Shown: in pieces, positions 33,471 through 45,482 of the stretch | How the letters are laid out: the number at the start of each line of letters is the position of its first letter | How positions within the stretch are numbered: the first letter of the stretch is position 1 | Assembly (NCBI GenBank): GCA_947396885.1 | Contig: OX377205.1 | Span: 73,318,969-73,382,968 of the forward strand | DNA from: Heligmosomoides polygyrus polygyrus | Taxonomy: Eukaryota > Nematoda > Chromadorea > Rhabditida > Heligmosomidae | Direction of reading: 5' to 3' | Length of the DNA stretch: 64,000 nucleotides | Notes under the pieces: generated by a model | Told to the model about the DNA's origin: nothing | Databases searched by the model: none | The model's input: the letters and a program-made list of their open reading frames with translations, nothing else | Translations under genes and position numbers: made by a program

Positions 33471-33474
33471 GGCG

Positions 33475-34995
33475 CCGGCGTGTTCGGCACGTCTGCGGCT
33501 CGCCATGCACGGTTACCGACGTGTTCGACACGTCCACGGCTCGCCATGCACGGTTGCCCACGTGTTCAGCACGTCTACTGTGCGCCATGCACGGCCGCCG
33601 ACGTGTTCGGCACGTCTGCGTCTCGCCATGCGCGGTCGCCGACGTGTTCGGCACGTCTGCGGCTCGCCATGCGCGGTCGCCGACGTGTTCGGCACGTCTG
33701 CGGCTCGCCATGCGCGGTCGCCGACGTGTTCAGCACGTCTGCGGCTCGCCATGCGCGGTCGCCGACATGATCGGCACGTCTGCAGCTCGCCATGCGCGGT
33801 CGCCGACGTGTTCGGCACGTCTGCGGCTCGCCATGCGCGGTCGCCGACATGATCGGCACGTCTGCAGCTCGCCATGCGCGGTCGCCGACGTGTTCGGCAC
33901 GTCTGCAGCTCGCCATGCACGGTTGCCGACGTGTTCGGCACGTCTGCAGCTCGCCATGCGCGGTTGCCGACGTGTTCGGCACGTCTGCAGCTCGCCATGC
34001 GCGGTCGCCGACGTGTTCGGCACGTCTGCAGCTCGCCATGCGCTGTCGCCGACGTGTTCGGCACGTCTGCGGCTCGCCATGTGCGGTCGCCGACGTGTTC
34101 GGCACGTCTGCAGCTCGCCATGCGCGGTCGCCGACGTGTTCGGCACGTCTGCAGCTCGCCATGCGCGGTCGCCGACGTGTTCGGCACGTCTGCAGCTCGC
34201 CATGCGCGGTCGCCGACGTGTTCGGCACGTCTGCAGCTCGCCATGCGCGGTCGCCGACGTGTTCGGCACGTCTGCGGCTCGCCATGCGCGGTCGCCGACA
34301 TGATCGGCACGTCTGCAGCTCGCCATGCGCGGTCGCCGACGTGTTCGGCACGTCTGCAGCTCGCCATGCACGGTTGCCGACGTGTTCGGCACGTCTGCAG
34401 CTCGCCATGCGCGGTTGCCGACGTGTTCGGCACGTCTGCAGCTCGCCATGCGCGGTCGCCGACGTGTTCGGCACGTCTGCAGCTCGCCATGCGCTGTCGC
34501 CGACGTGTTCGGCACGTCTGCGGCTCGCCATGTGCGGTCGCCGACGTGTTCGGCACGTCTGCAGCTCGCCATGCGCGGTCGCCGACGTGTTCGGCACGTC
34601 TGCAGCTCGCCATGCGCGGTCGCCGACGTGTTCGGCACGTCTGCGGCTCGCCATGCGCGGTCGCCGACGTGTTCGGCACGTCTGCGGCTCGCCATGCGCG
34701 GTCGCCGACGTGTTCGGCACGTCTGCAGCTCGCCATGCGCGGTCGCCGACGTGTTCGGCACGTCTGCAGCTCGCCATGCGCGGTCGCCGACGTGTTCGGC
34801 ACTTCTACAGCTCGCGATGCGCGGTCGCCGACGTGTTCGGCACGTCCACGGCTCGCCATGCACGGTTGCCGACGTGTTCGGCACGTCTGCAGCTCGCCAT
34901 GCGCGGTCGCCGACGTGTTCGGCACGTCTGCAGCTCGCCATGCGCGGTCGCCGACGTGTTCGGCACGTCCACGGCTCGCCATGCACGGTTGCCGA
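33475..34995. repeat. satellite 2, ~37 units of 41 bp with an 11-unit higher-order repeat
   Basis: The unit is built on GACGTGTTCGGCACGTCTGC followed by AGCTCGCCATGCGCGGTCGCC. Variants (GATCGG at 33851, CACGGTTGCC at 33918, CGCTGTCG at 34041, GTGCGG at 34081) recur exactly 451 bp later, at 34302, 34369, 34492 and 34532, so an 11-unit block (about 33841-34291) is duplicated at 34292-34742. The unit contains few stop triplets in any phase, which creates long but meaningless frames on both strands. Confidence 0.95.
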
Positions 34996-35836
34996 AGCAA
35001 CCATCGTGCAAACCACTAGAACACAGTCTTCTGCACTGCACTCAAGTATCATTCAAAGGAATGAATTCACTGAAAATCAGTTGAACAACATAGGCCTGGA
35101 AAAAGATGGCAGAGGCAAGCGCTGGCGAAGCGAAGGTTAGAATGATTCTCGGGGCTTTCATGTACACAACAATGCGGACACAAATCAACGATACAGTCCA
35201 GTGCTTAAAGCTTGGAAAAACGAGAAATGACTGCGCCTGGATTGCAACATTCCTAACTCTAGCTCTAACTTCTTCCTTGCGGCGCGAGCGTGTCCGATTG
35301 GAGCACGCTAGTCACTGCGCTCGAATAGCAACAGTGTGTCGCGAGCCTCCAACAGGATAGCAACACATTGTTTCTATTGCAACAGAATAGCAACACCTGT
35401 TTCTGTTGGCAACCGCTGTTGCTATTCTGTTGAAGGGGGCGTGGCTGGGCGGAGACTGTTCGGCTCGTAGAACCCGAATGTCCGAGATGCTTAACCATAG
35501 GGCAGAGACGCAGAGCTCGCCGCCGGCGGCGTCCCTGCCCTATCTTTAACCATAGCGGCGAGCGGCGTTGCCGCCTTTACACTTCCCGCCCGCGGGACGG
35601 CAGCACGGTTGTGATCCAAAACTATTTGCTTTGGAAAGAATTCGTAAGCCGCTATGCACTAATTCATTAAGGTAATGACGTTGCTTTCTGTTTTCATAGT
35701 TTTCATGGTTTTATAGTATTGTAGTTGTTCCAGGTTTCTGTTTAATCTGCTTCGTTTTCATTACTCCCTCCCTCCGACTAGGAAAGCAATAAGAAAGCTG
35801 ATTTTGGTATTGGAAGGACAGCAATTGATAATGTAA

Positions 35837-35837
<1 letters not shown>

Positions 35838-35880
<43 letters not shown>
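35838..35880. repeat. AT dinucleotide microsatellite
   Basis: Over 20 AT units, directly followed by the left target duplication of the RTE-1-like element. Confidence 0.95.
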
Positions 35881-35885
<5 letters not shown>

Positions 35886-35894
35886 TGTTGGGGT

Positions 35895-38882
35895 CAGTCT
35901 TGCCTCTGCACTCGCAGTGAGCGGTGGTGCTGCCATCTACTTCCGCTTCGCTGTAAGTTCTACTTCCATTTACAATGGCAAGCACTCCGACCCAATCCGC
36001 CGTGGCTGGCGTGGGTCGAACGCCAGGAAACTCAGCGGCCTACTTCTCCGTATGTACCTTCAACGTGCGGTCCATAGCAACTGCAGAACGGCTTGCGGAC
36101 TTTGAAGCAGCAGTGGAAAAGGTGAAATTTGACGTGGTCGGCATATCAGAAACGAAGTTGTCCGGAAGAGGCGAACTAAGGCTAGAGAGCGGGTTTACCC
36201 TGTTTTACTGTGGAACTTCGGGCAGCAGAACAAACAGCGGAGTAGGGATCTACATCCGATCGTCATTGAACCGAAAAAGCAGGTGTTTCTTCCATAATGA
36301 ACGCATTATCGAAGTGATAATAAGACTGAAGGCCAAGAAATCATTGCGTATCATCCAAGTGCACACACCTCATTCGAGCCATGACGATGAGGAGTACGAA
36401 AACTTCCTAGATGATCTAAGCAAAATTATTGACTTACGCAGAAACACACACCTAGTAATCATTGGCGACTTCAATGCCACTCCAGGAGCACGCCAACATC
36501 AGGAGCGGTTTATAGGTGTAAACGCTGCAGAACCTCGAAATTCACGAGGAAGCAAATTGGCTGAATTCTGCGAAGAGCGACGCCTGTTTATTGCAAACAC
36601 GTTCTTTCAAAAGAGAGTAGCTACACGATGGACATGGCAGAGCAACGCCCTCGGACTGAAGAAAGAAATAGACTATGTTCTCGTGCCCAACATTCGCGAA
36701 GTGAAAGATGTCAAAGTCCTTGCTTCTGTTAATGCAGGTAGTGATCACAGACTTCTTCGGTGCAACATCTTCAGCAGACCAAAAGAATTGCACAACCGCA
36801 CCGCGGCACACGCATCGTGGACAAGTCCATGCTTCGCCTCCACGCCCAACAACTAATGGATACAATACCTGCATGTAGCGAAGTCAATTAAGAGTATCGT
36901 AGACTAACCACCATCATTAATACCGCCACCAACAAAGCCACACGGTACGAGTCCTTGCCTCCACGAATTTCGCAGCGCACTAGGCAATTATTACAACATC
37001 GCAGAAAACTGCGTTATGGACAAGAGGCACCTTCCCAATTGATAGAATATACTGAAGTGTGCAAACTCGTCAGAAAATCGCTCAAGGACGACCTCCACGA
37101 GCGCCACATTGCTATACTGCGAAAAGCTGTTAGTACTGGTCGGCTCCGTGTTATACAACGTGAAGGAACTTATATCCGGCACCCCTTGACCATTCTTCAC
37201 CGAAACCCCAGAAACACTCCCACCAGCTGCAACCCACTTGCCGAAACTGTAGAAGCAATTCGATCATTTTACAACGACCTGTACCGATCCCACAACCCCA
37301 AAACCCCCTCCCGCCGGCCCCATTGACCTCCACTTTCTTCCCAAAGAAGTTGAGGATGCACTGAAGAGCAGCAAAGCACGTTCCTCTCCCGGCTTTGATA
37401 AAGTACGGTCGACTGCACTACGCCCTCTCTCGAGCATGCTCTCCAATCGTCTGTGCCATTTCCTCAACTCCATACTCTCCACAAAAAACGTGCCAAGAGA
37501 ATTAACCTTCTCCGATACCATCCTGCTCTATAAAAAAGGAGACGCATTAGATGTTGCGAATTACAGACCAATCTCACTACTATCAACAATATACAAGATT
37601 ATGACAACAATTCTCAATGAACGACTGAGAAAGATTGTCAATGACTGTAACATCCTTCCCGAAGAGCAAACAGGATTTCGAAGAAATTTCTCCACAATTC
37701 ACCACATCCACACTTTGAACATCCTGCAGGAAAAGGCTTACGAGTTCAACATTAAATGTTGTGCGGTGTTCATAGATTTTAAAAAAGCCTTTGATACTAT
37801 CGAACTACCAGCAGTGTGGGCTATGAAAAACTTCAAAATCGAGGATAACCTGATCAAAGCTATTTAACTGCTTTATGCAAACGGAAGTGCTGCTGTGAAG
37901 GTGGGATCAAGCTATGTTGAGCTGAACATTCAAAAAGGCGTTCGACAAGGAGATTCTCTTTCACCGCTGGTTTCGTGTTGACACTTCAACACGTGCTGAA
38001 TGCAGTCAATTGGCAAAATAGAGGTTTCCAAATGAATGACAAGAAGCTTTCATACCTCGCATATGCTGATGATATCGTATTGCTTGCTCATGACTGCCAC
38101 GAACTACAAAGCCTGGCAGAAGATCTAGCAGAGATGTCAGGTCGAGTCGGATTAGAAATGAATTACTCGAAAACCAAGTGGATGAACCTTGGTAGACCAA
38201 CAACCGACACGGAAGGGAATGTAATACAAATTAACGGAAAAATTATAGAAGGCGTCAACGAATTTATTTACCTTGGGCAGCTATTGTCAAACCCACGCAA
38301 CCCACTAAAAGAGATTCAAAGAAGGATTCAAGCAGGGAGAGAAGTCTATTTTAAATATCGACTGTTTCTTCGCTCTAAGGCCGTCGAAGTCCAGCTGAAA
38401 AAGAAGCTCATTAACTCTTGCATGCTCCCTGCTGTTCTATACGGTTGCGAAACGTGGTCGTGGTCAAAAAAAAAACTGCTGCAAGAATACGATCTGCGCA
38501 AAGAAGACTTGAAAGATCAATTCTTGGTGTTCGTTTGGGCGACAAAATACGGTCAAGAGTTATTCGCCACAGATCAGGACTCAAGGATTGGATTCACCAT
38601 GCGCTCAAAAGGAAGTGGCTGTTCGCAAATAAGCTCTGTAGCAACGAACGTTCATGGGCACGCCTTGCAGCTGATTGGGTTCCTGATAAAAAACGAAGTA
38701 AAGGAAGACCAAGAACAAGATGGCTGGATGACATCGCAAGATACAGAGGGACAAGGACAAGAGAAGCCATGAGAAACTGGACCGCTCTAATTGTAGGGAA
38801 TCCGAACAGGAACGCTGAACTCTTCGCAAAAGAAGCACGTAGATACTTGTTTGTAAAAGAGATGTAATGAATAAATAAATAA
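35895..38882 (+). mobile_element. RTE-1-like non-LTR retrotransposon, full length, copy F
   Basis: The 15-bp TTAATATGTTGGGGT flanks both ends (35880-35894 and 38883-38897). The 3' end is an AATA-type tail after the final codons. Length is about 2,990 bp, close to RTE-1 of C. elegans. The target lies at the end of an AT microsatellite. Confidence 0.9.
35975..38866 (+). pseudogene. endonuclease-reverse transcriptase of copy F, frameshifted
   Basis: ATG 35975 opens an APE endonuclease with FNVRS, ISETKLSGRG (catalytic Glu), IIGDFNATPGARQH and GSDHRLLRCN motifs, open to 36856. The frame then shifts to 36955-37326, 37436-37867 (RT: LLYKKGDALD, TGFRRNFSTI, FIDFKKAFDT), 37975-38772 (LAYADDIVLLA active site near 38060) and 38418-38867 (C-terminal domain with GRPRTRWLDD). 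At least four frame changes or stops separate these parts, so the protein is not made intact. Confidence 0.9.
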
Positions 38883-39534
38883 TTAATATGTTGGGGTGCA
38901 TGTTGCACTTCTTTAGAAGTTGAAATGGACTGCCCCCCCCCCACCCGACAGGGATTGCTCAAAGGGACCTCGGCTACTAGGCTGGTCCGAGAATGATTCT
39001 TTTTAGGTAACCTCTCCCGACTAGGAAATCGGAAATTGAGTCTATCTGTGCAACCAGATTAGCATAGCTTATTTATCTCCACAGGCTATTGCTCATTTAT
39101 TGTATTTCGTTATGTCGGTAAATTGTTTATGAGCAGCCGCCAACAACTAGGATTGCACCAACAATTCTTATTGAGTTGCACCAGAGAGATCATAATATAA
39201 ACAAGTCAGGCTGTATGAGCTCTCGGGCCGATTAATAAATAATTCCATGTTGAGCAGATCTCATAACCATATACATGTTAAACGGCCATCGAGGATTCCA
39301 AGTTAGGCTCGCCGCAACTATGTCACCTGTACCCACCCAACTAAAGGAATGTATATCTTAACATTTCTTGATTTAGAAGCCTATTGTTATTGCTCACGAT
39401 TTTTTAATTTTTGTACTTGAAGGGTATTCTACAAAGCATTCCACATCATACCCAAAGTCAGCTAATTTGTTGTTCGTTAACTAAACATATGAAGGCCTGA
39501 TAACGAATAACAAAACGGATAAACAGAAACTTAC
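38883..39534. other. dispersed repeat, no gene recognised
   Basis: 38990-39160 resembles 22676-22740 and 23100-23150 (CTTTTTAGG, GAGTCTATCTG, CAACTAGGATTGCACC blocks). No exon chain is visible. Confidence 0.45.
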
Positions 39535-39664
39535 CGGAAACCGAAAAACGTACAGCGTTTAGTTCGCCCATCCATGGTATTTGGATCCTGCTAGGGCGAG
39601 AATCATAAGGAATAGTAGGCTCATCATCCACATTCAATGGAACGAACATCTCCGTGTTATCCAT
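39535..39664 (-). CDS. possible first coding exon of a host gene
   Basis: On the minus strand the ATG at 39662-39664 directly follows an acceptor-like TTATAGTTAG. An open stretch of 43 codons ends in a canonical donor, G before GTAAGT, giving phase 1. The peptide is hydrophilic with Asp/Glu and Pro (it includes FVPLNVDDEP). I recognise no domain and could not find the next exon toward lower coordinates, where the RTE-1-like element has inserted. Confidence 0.35.
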
Positions 39665-40870
39665 CTAACTATAAGTTTACCTAGATTGGAAAGTTATCAT
39701 GACCCATGGCATAGTGCCGAACTCGGAAGAAAATAAGAAAACAAGAAATAACGTAAAGAAAAAACGAGGTGCTAATCATAAATCCTTATCTACAACCACC
39801 CGAAGAGGTCAAAGCTGTTCAGTAAAATATGGCACAAATATGGCACGCTGCTCAAACGTCAATACTCTTTTAGACGATTAAGTCTCGTGACCTACACAAC
39901 TACGGGTCGCGATGATTGAAGCAAGTTTTACGGCAGTTCGCGAACAATGAGCCATCATCCGTGCATGCCTTGCCGCTTCAAACACCGTGTAAAGTGATTC
40001 GTTAGCGGACTGTCATCGCGCTTTCTAGTACCGCAGTGAGCATCGCGTTTATTTATTAATTTCGCTTTATTCATCTTCATTGTCGCTCCCAAGGATTGGA
40101 AACGTTGACCCAGCGTCTTGTGAAGGGCTATTTTATAGACCGTATTAAGGCCTTATAGAATCCATCCTTCAACAGGGCGTAAGTGGTATATGGGTCACTG
40201 CAATCTCTTTTCGTGCAATCGCGTCCATCGTGTTCGAGCGCTACCTATCGCGCTGCTTCTTCACTTCGTGTAGTATTCTTCCCCCATTAAAATGTGAGTT
40301 CATTATCAGGGTGATCGGTGTGTCTCTTCTTGAGAACAACGCCACTAGGGGTTGCCGGCCGACTGCACCTATGTACTCTCAACTAGATGATGCTATGTCC
40401 AAATAGCACCCCTACAATTCTCATTGGTCCTAACGCCGATGAAAGTTGTCAAGTTAGGTGTAGCATCGAATAAGTTTGTGCTTTGCAAACGATGTGACGC
40501 TGTCTGAGTCGAGGGAGGTATTGTGTATAATACATTTGTCTCCCGACTCGGTTCGCAGGTGGGTGCAGGGTTATCTGCGCCAACCGGCCTGCCTGCTTCT
40601 CCACCCAGAGAACTCAGTGACCTTCTGCGCTGTCACCTGGTGAGCAGGCAGAAGGGCTCTGGGAAGCAGTTATCGCGTGCATGTCTACCGACATGATGAT
40701 CTTCTTTGTTAAGCTCTCCCTAAGCTACCGGTACCAATTCCGACTTGACAACTCGGAATGGTTACCTAAGGTTCTACGTTTCTTTTATCACCCCTCTAGG
40801 TAACGCACGGTTGAACCGTATGTCAGGCGGTATGGACACCGTTTGCTTTTTTATAAAGTTTGATAAAAAT
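39665..40870. other. intergenic, no gene recognised
   Basis: Only short frames. No inverted repeat or recognised element was seen. Confidence 0.5.
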
Positions 40871-43157
40871 CACCTGTATCACCTGTCGTCCCATTGATCA
40901 TCGACTTGCTCGAGCGGGCGCCAGCAACTTCTCCATTCGTACCTGTCGCGTGCCAGAGTGGTCCAATGGATCCTCCTCGCTCGGGGGACACGAAGAGCGT
41001 CATATCGGTCGTTCAGGGCTTTCACGAAGAAGTCCGACCAACGCGTTAGTGGACATCCCGGTGTTCTCCTGACATCGCGCGGAATCCAGTCGGTAACGGC
41101 TCTCGTCCAGCGGGTGTCTGCGAAGTGCATTACGTGGCCGCCCCACCTAATTTTCGACAACTTGGCCCACGCGACAGCGTCTCTGATTTTCGAACGTCGG
41201 CGAAGCTCGGAATTCCGGAGGTCTTCTCTCACTTGCGTGAGTCGTATCACTCCGAGCATCGTCCTCTCGATTCCACGCTTCGCGAGGCTGATCGCGTGTT
41301 CATCCCGCTTTCGTATAGCCCAGGCCTCTGAGGCGTATGTTAGGGCAGGAAGAACGGTAGAGTCGAATATGTGGGCACGGAGTCGGACGTTCTTCGTCTT
41401 CTTCGCGACTTCTTCGACGCTCCTGATCGCTCCCGAAGCCGCGTAAAGCACAGCTGCAGCTTATACTCTCGTGACACTTCGATGAGCTTGTAGAGTACGG
41501 ACAGCAGACAGATCGGGCGATAGTTGCCAATGTCGTGCACGTCTCCCTTCTTGTACAGCAAGACGGTCTTGCTGGTCTTCCACTGAGATGGAACTTTGCA
41601 CTCCGACAGGTAGCGTGTGAAGAGCCGCGCCAAGGTGTTGATGAGCGCTGGCGGTAGGTTCTTCAGGTGTTCGGGTCTGATCCTGTTGGGACCGGTTGCT
41701 GTACGTTTCTTCACCGACGAGATTGCGTGTCGGATCTCGGAAGGGAGAACAGACGGAACGACGTATCCATCCTGCGGAAGATGGCATGGGGCAGGTGGAC
41801 GTGGCAATCGAAGAGATCGGAGTAGAAGTCGTGGATGACCTTCTCCATGGTCCTTCAGGAAGAGGTGGCGGTTCCGTCAGGATGTCGGAGAGCGGTCATC
41901 TTGGTCTTGAAGTTGGCGAAGTTTCGGCGGGCATTGCGGATTCTCAACCCTTCCTCTGCTGCTTCAGCCAACACCTCTGCCCTTCTCTCCTTGAGATCTT
42001 CCTTTATCGCCGCTCTGCACAGCTTCGCAAGCAAGGAGTCAGCTGGTTGTTGCCTGACGCTCGTGCTGCTCCACGCTGGCGTATAAGCTCGAGAGTTTCC
42101 GGAGACAGACGTCTCTTTGTGGTCTTCAAGCTCTCGGCTCCCTTAGCACTATCGTGGAGATGGTGCACGAAGCGGTCGTATCCCTCGTAGATTCTGTCCA
42201 TGACGGTATCTTCCCAAAGGCCGGGAAGAGAGGTGTAGATGTCCCAGTTGATGGTCTTTCTGGGACTCCTCTTCTTGAACTTCGCGGCCTTCTCGCTTGA
42301 CGCGAAACCTCGCGCGAAGGGGCGGTGGTCCGATCCCGTGTAGAACTTGGAGACAACGGAAACGTCAGACAGGCAATACCTGCGATTGAAGATGATGTGG
42401 TCGATCTCGTTGTGGAACTGGCCACCGGTGGATTCTCAGGTCCATCGTAGAGAGGGAGGCTTCTGGAACTCTGAGTTCCCATGGATAGTCTTGGTCGACA
42501 TGATAAACTCAGACAGCCTTTCACCTTGCTCGTTCTATTCCAAACCGTGGGTTCCGATGTGAAGTTCTTCCGGCGACATTCGCGGTTCGATCTTGGCGTT
42601 GAAGTCGCCGACGATCACCTTGCAGAAGGTGTGATCTTCCTTATAGAACTTCTCCAGATCCACGTAGAAGGCTTCGACCTCTTCATCGTCGTAGTCGGAT
42701 GTTGGGGCATACGCGACGAACACAGTCAAAGCTGGCACGGAACCACATCGCTTCAGTCGCAGACGTCCGATTTGGCTTGTCGGAGACTCGTACGAATTGA
42801 TGTTCATGGCCAAGTGCGTGTTGACGAGAACACCAACGCCGCCTACTCCCCTGCTGTCGCATGTTCCGAGGAACAGTTCTTCTCCGGAGTCGTAGGCAGC
42901 GTGTAGGGGGTGGTGTCTTCTCGTCTCGGTCAGTCCGATGACGTCGTACTTGATCTTCCTGGCTTGCATCATCAGGTCCTCGACGGATACTTCCGATGCA
43001 AGTGTACGGGCGTTGTAAGTACAGATCGTCATCCTAGTCCTTCTCAGTTTGCGCAGCCTGGTTAGGCCCTGAGATTTTAGCAGCCTCTCCGTACTCGTCC
43101 TTCCCATCGCTGCAGAAATGAGTGCTGTTTCGGGGTCAGGGGAATGAGGCCCTTTAG
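40871..43157 (-). mobile_element. RTE copy B, 5'UTR missing, internal deletions
   Basis: The 3' end at 40871 carries the same CACCTGTATCACCTGTCG terminus as copy C. The endonuclease start with [15 protein letters not shown] and VGDFNAK lies at 42540-43040. RT is cut twice: near 41490, joining LLSVLYK to [10 protein letters not shown], and near 41435, joining directly to the C-terminal domain, so the FADD block is lost. A stop lies just after the GTHGLE segment (42535). The 5' end stops at the CCCTTTAG near 43157, where copies A and C continue. Confidence 0.85.
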
Positions 43158-43248
43158 GTTCGTCGCAGTCTAAGCGACAAGTAGGAACCATGAGTGCGCG
43201 GGAGAAACTGATGCAAGCGCTCAACACAGCGAACTTCGAATAGTAGAA

Positions 43249-43638
43249 TAGCAGCAACAGGAATGAGCAGTGACCTCGGCCGGTGCACACAGGCGGCAGA
43301 GCCGTACCCCGCAGCAACACAACTGCAGCAGCACTGCAGGATACTGCAGATCCACTATTTGAACGGTAGCGAGGACAGGAGCCTTTAAGGAGGCCAGCTT
43401 GAGGCTGTACCCACCCAACACGTGCGCGGACAGAGTCGCGGCGCAGGACTATTTCGAAATGCCTCACGTTTCCTCCTCTGCGGGGCCGATTGGTCACCTC
43501 CCCGCGCGCCCCTTCGGAGAGAGAAGTCGAGATCGTGCCTCAAACTCGGGTGATTAAACCATCGAGCCCGCGAAGTTTACGAAGTTCCGAAGAATTACGA
43601 TCAAAAAATCGGACAAAAAAATCTTTCTCTATTATATA
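43249..43638. repeat. 390-bp direct repeat, left copy
   Basis: About 390 bp at high similarity to 46988-47374: both begin TAGCAGCAACAGGAATGAG and end CTCTATTATATA. They include GAGGACAGGAGCCTTTAAGG and CCCACCCAACACGTGCGCGG. The pair flanks 3.35 kb of satellite-rich DNA. Confidence 0.85.
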
Positions 43639-44269
43639 CAGCGTCGGTCGCCGGCTCCGCCGGCGCCGACGCTGGAGTGTGCGGGCCACGTCGGCTAGCC
43701 GGCTGCGCCGGCGTCGACTTAGCGGGATATACGAGGTAAATGTAATGGAAAGGGTGGGCACAGATGGCAGCGTGTGGTTGAGCGTGAGAGGATGTGGATG
43801 GCGAGGATATGTGGAGGAGCAGAAGTGAAGGTGACAGGAAAAGGAGAAATTAAGAGAAGTAGGAATTGTGGGAGAAAGGAGGATTCGAAACAGGGATGGA
43901 ACGGCAGGGGTGAAACTCACAGCTAGCAGTTGAGGCGCGATGGCAGCGTGAGTAAGCGGTTGTAGATGGAGCGAAACGGTGGGGAAGCGTTGAAAAGGGG
44001 TAAAATGCTAGATGTGATCACAGCACGGTGAAGGGAAGAAGAAGAAGTGCAATGAGAGAGGGTAAACTCACGTGTCCTAGTGGGAACGTGGTGGCGGGGT
44101 GAGCCGCTGACAGCTGAAGTGAAGATAGGGGAGATGGCGTTGAGGAGACTGGAACACTAGGAAACACAGTGAGAGGAAGCAATCAAGGAACAGCTATGTA
44201 ACAGTAGAGGTAATGAACGCACATTTGATGGTGGAGGCATGGCAGCAGCGTCGTATGTGGGCGGGTACA

Positions 44270-45480
44270 AATTGGCAAGGGCAATAGGCAGCCAATTCAT
44301 TTGCTATCGAAGAAGTTTTCACCTCGAATCGGTCACTCTTCTAATCTTGCCTACGACTTACGAAACGAAACGGAAGTGTTGCAGGGTGAAATGACCCTCG
44401 GGCAGGTTAAGCGAAGGATGAAATAGTTTGAAGAAGGGTACCACCCCTCGGTGACAGGGATTCGCGGTGGTCCCGCAACGGTTTCTCGGAATGAGGGCAA
44501 TGGGCAGCCAATTCGATTGCTAGCACATAAGATTTCACGCAGAGTTGGACACTCTTCAAGTCGAACTAAACACTCTTCTAAGCCAGCCTACGAATTACGA
44601 AGTCGAAGGGAACTGTTCGAGGGTGAAATGACCCTCAGGCAGGTGAAACGAAGGATTAAATAGTTTGAAAAAGGGTATCGCCCCTATGTTACAGGGATTG
44701 GTGGTGGTTCCGCAACGACTTCCCGGAATGAAGGCAATAGGCAGCCGATTCATTTGCTATCACAGAAGATTTCACGTCGAATTGGACAAATCGAGTAGGA
44801 CACTCTTCTAGGCTAGCTTACGACTTACGAAGTCGTTTTCACGGAGAGTTGGACAATCTTCAAATCGAATTGGACACTCCTCTAAGCCAGCCTACGAATT
44901 ACGAAGTCGAAGGGAACAGTTTGAGGATGAAACGACCTTCAGGCAGGTTAAAAGGAGGATGAAATTGTTTGAAAAAGGGTTTCGCCCTACGTTACGGGGA
45001 TTCGTGGTGGTCCCGCAACGGTTTCATCGTTCCTACGTTACAGGAATTGGTGGTGGTCTCGAACAATTTTCCGAAATGACGAACGCAATAGGCAGACAAT
45101 TCATTTGCTGTTACAGAAGGATTCACGTCGAATTGGACACTCGTCGAAGCTAGCCTGCGACTTGTGAAATCAAAGGGAGCTGTTCGAGGGCGAAATGGCC
45201 CTCAGGCAGGTGAAACGAAGGATGAAACAGTTTGAAGAAGGGTATCGCCCCAACGTTACAGGGATTGGTGGTGGTCCCACTACGATTTGGGATTCGTGGT
45301 GGTCCTACAACGATTTCACGGAATGAGGGCAATAGGAGCCGATTCATTTGCAAGTACAAAAGTGATCACATCGAATTGAACAATTTTAAATCACATTGGA
45401 CACTCTTCTAAACTAGCAAGCGACTAACGAAGGAAAAGGGAATTGTTCCAGATGAAAATGACCTCCTGGCAGGTTAAACT
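44270..45480. repeat. satellite 3, ~5 units of 237-303 bp
   Basis: The marker CAGGTTAARCGAAGGATGAA recurs at 44403, 44640, 44943, 45206 and in part at 45469; the GGGATT-GGTGGTGGT block recurs at 44457, 44694, 44997 and 45261. Units contain GGACACTCTTC and CGACTTACGAAGTCG. Confidence 0.85.
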
Positions 45481-45482
45481 AG

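Larger units (their letters stand above)
32244..35487. mobile_element. inverted-repeat-bounded element carrying two satellites
   Basis: TCTCGGACATTCGGGTTC followed by an AGCCGAAC block (32249-32278) recurs in reverse at 35458-35487. Just inside, both flanks carry units of TTGCTATT..TGTTG type in opposite orientation (32316-32500, including 22-bp units with GTTGCTACTGTGTTG; and 35325-35435). Everything between is satellite, from 32655 to 34995, plus about 300 bp of unassigned sequence. No transposase frame is present. A composite non-autonomous transposon is the simplest reading; two unrelated insertions of one repeat are the alternative. Confidence 0.5.

Noticed and set aside
33475..34995. 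CRISPR array
   Set aside because: The repeat units are contiguous with no unique spacers, and the context is a eukaryotic genome.
33413..35140. Long frames (up to 495 codons) on both strands across the 41-bp satellite
   Set aside because: 41 is not a multiple of 3 and the unit lacks stops in most phases, so every frame stays open by repetition. The products are permutations of one 41-residue repeat and have no independent support.
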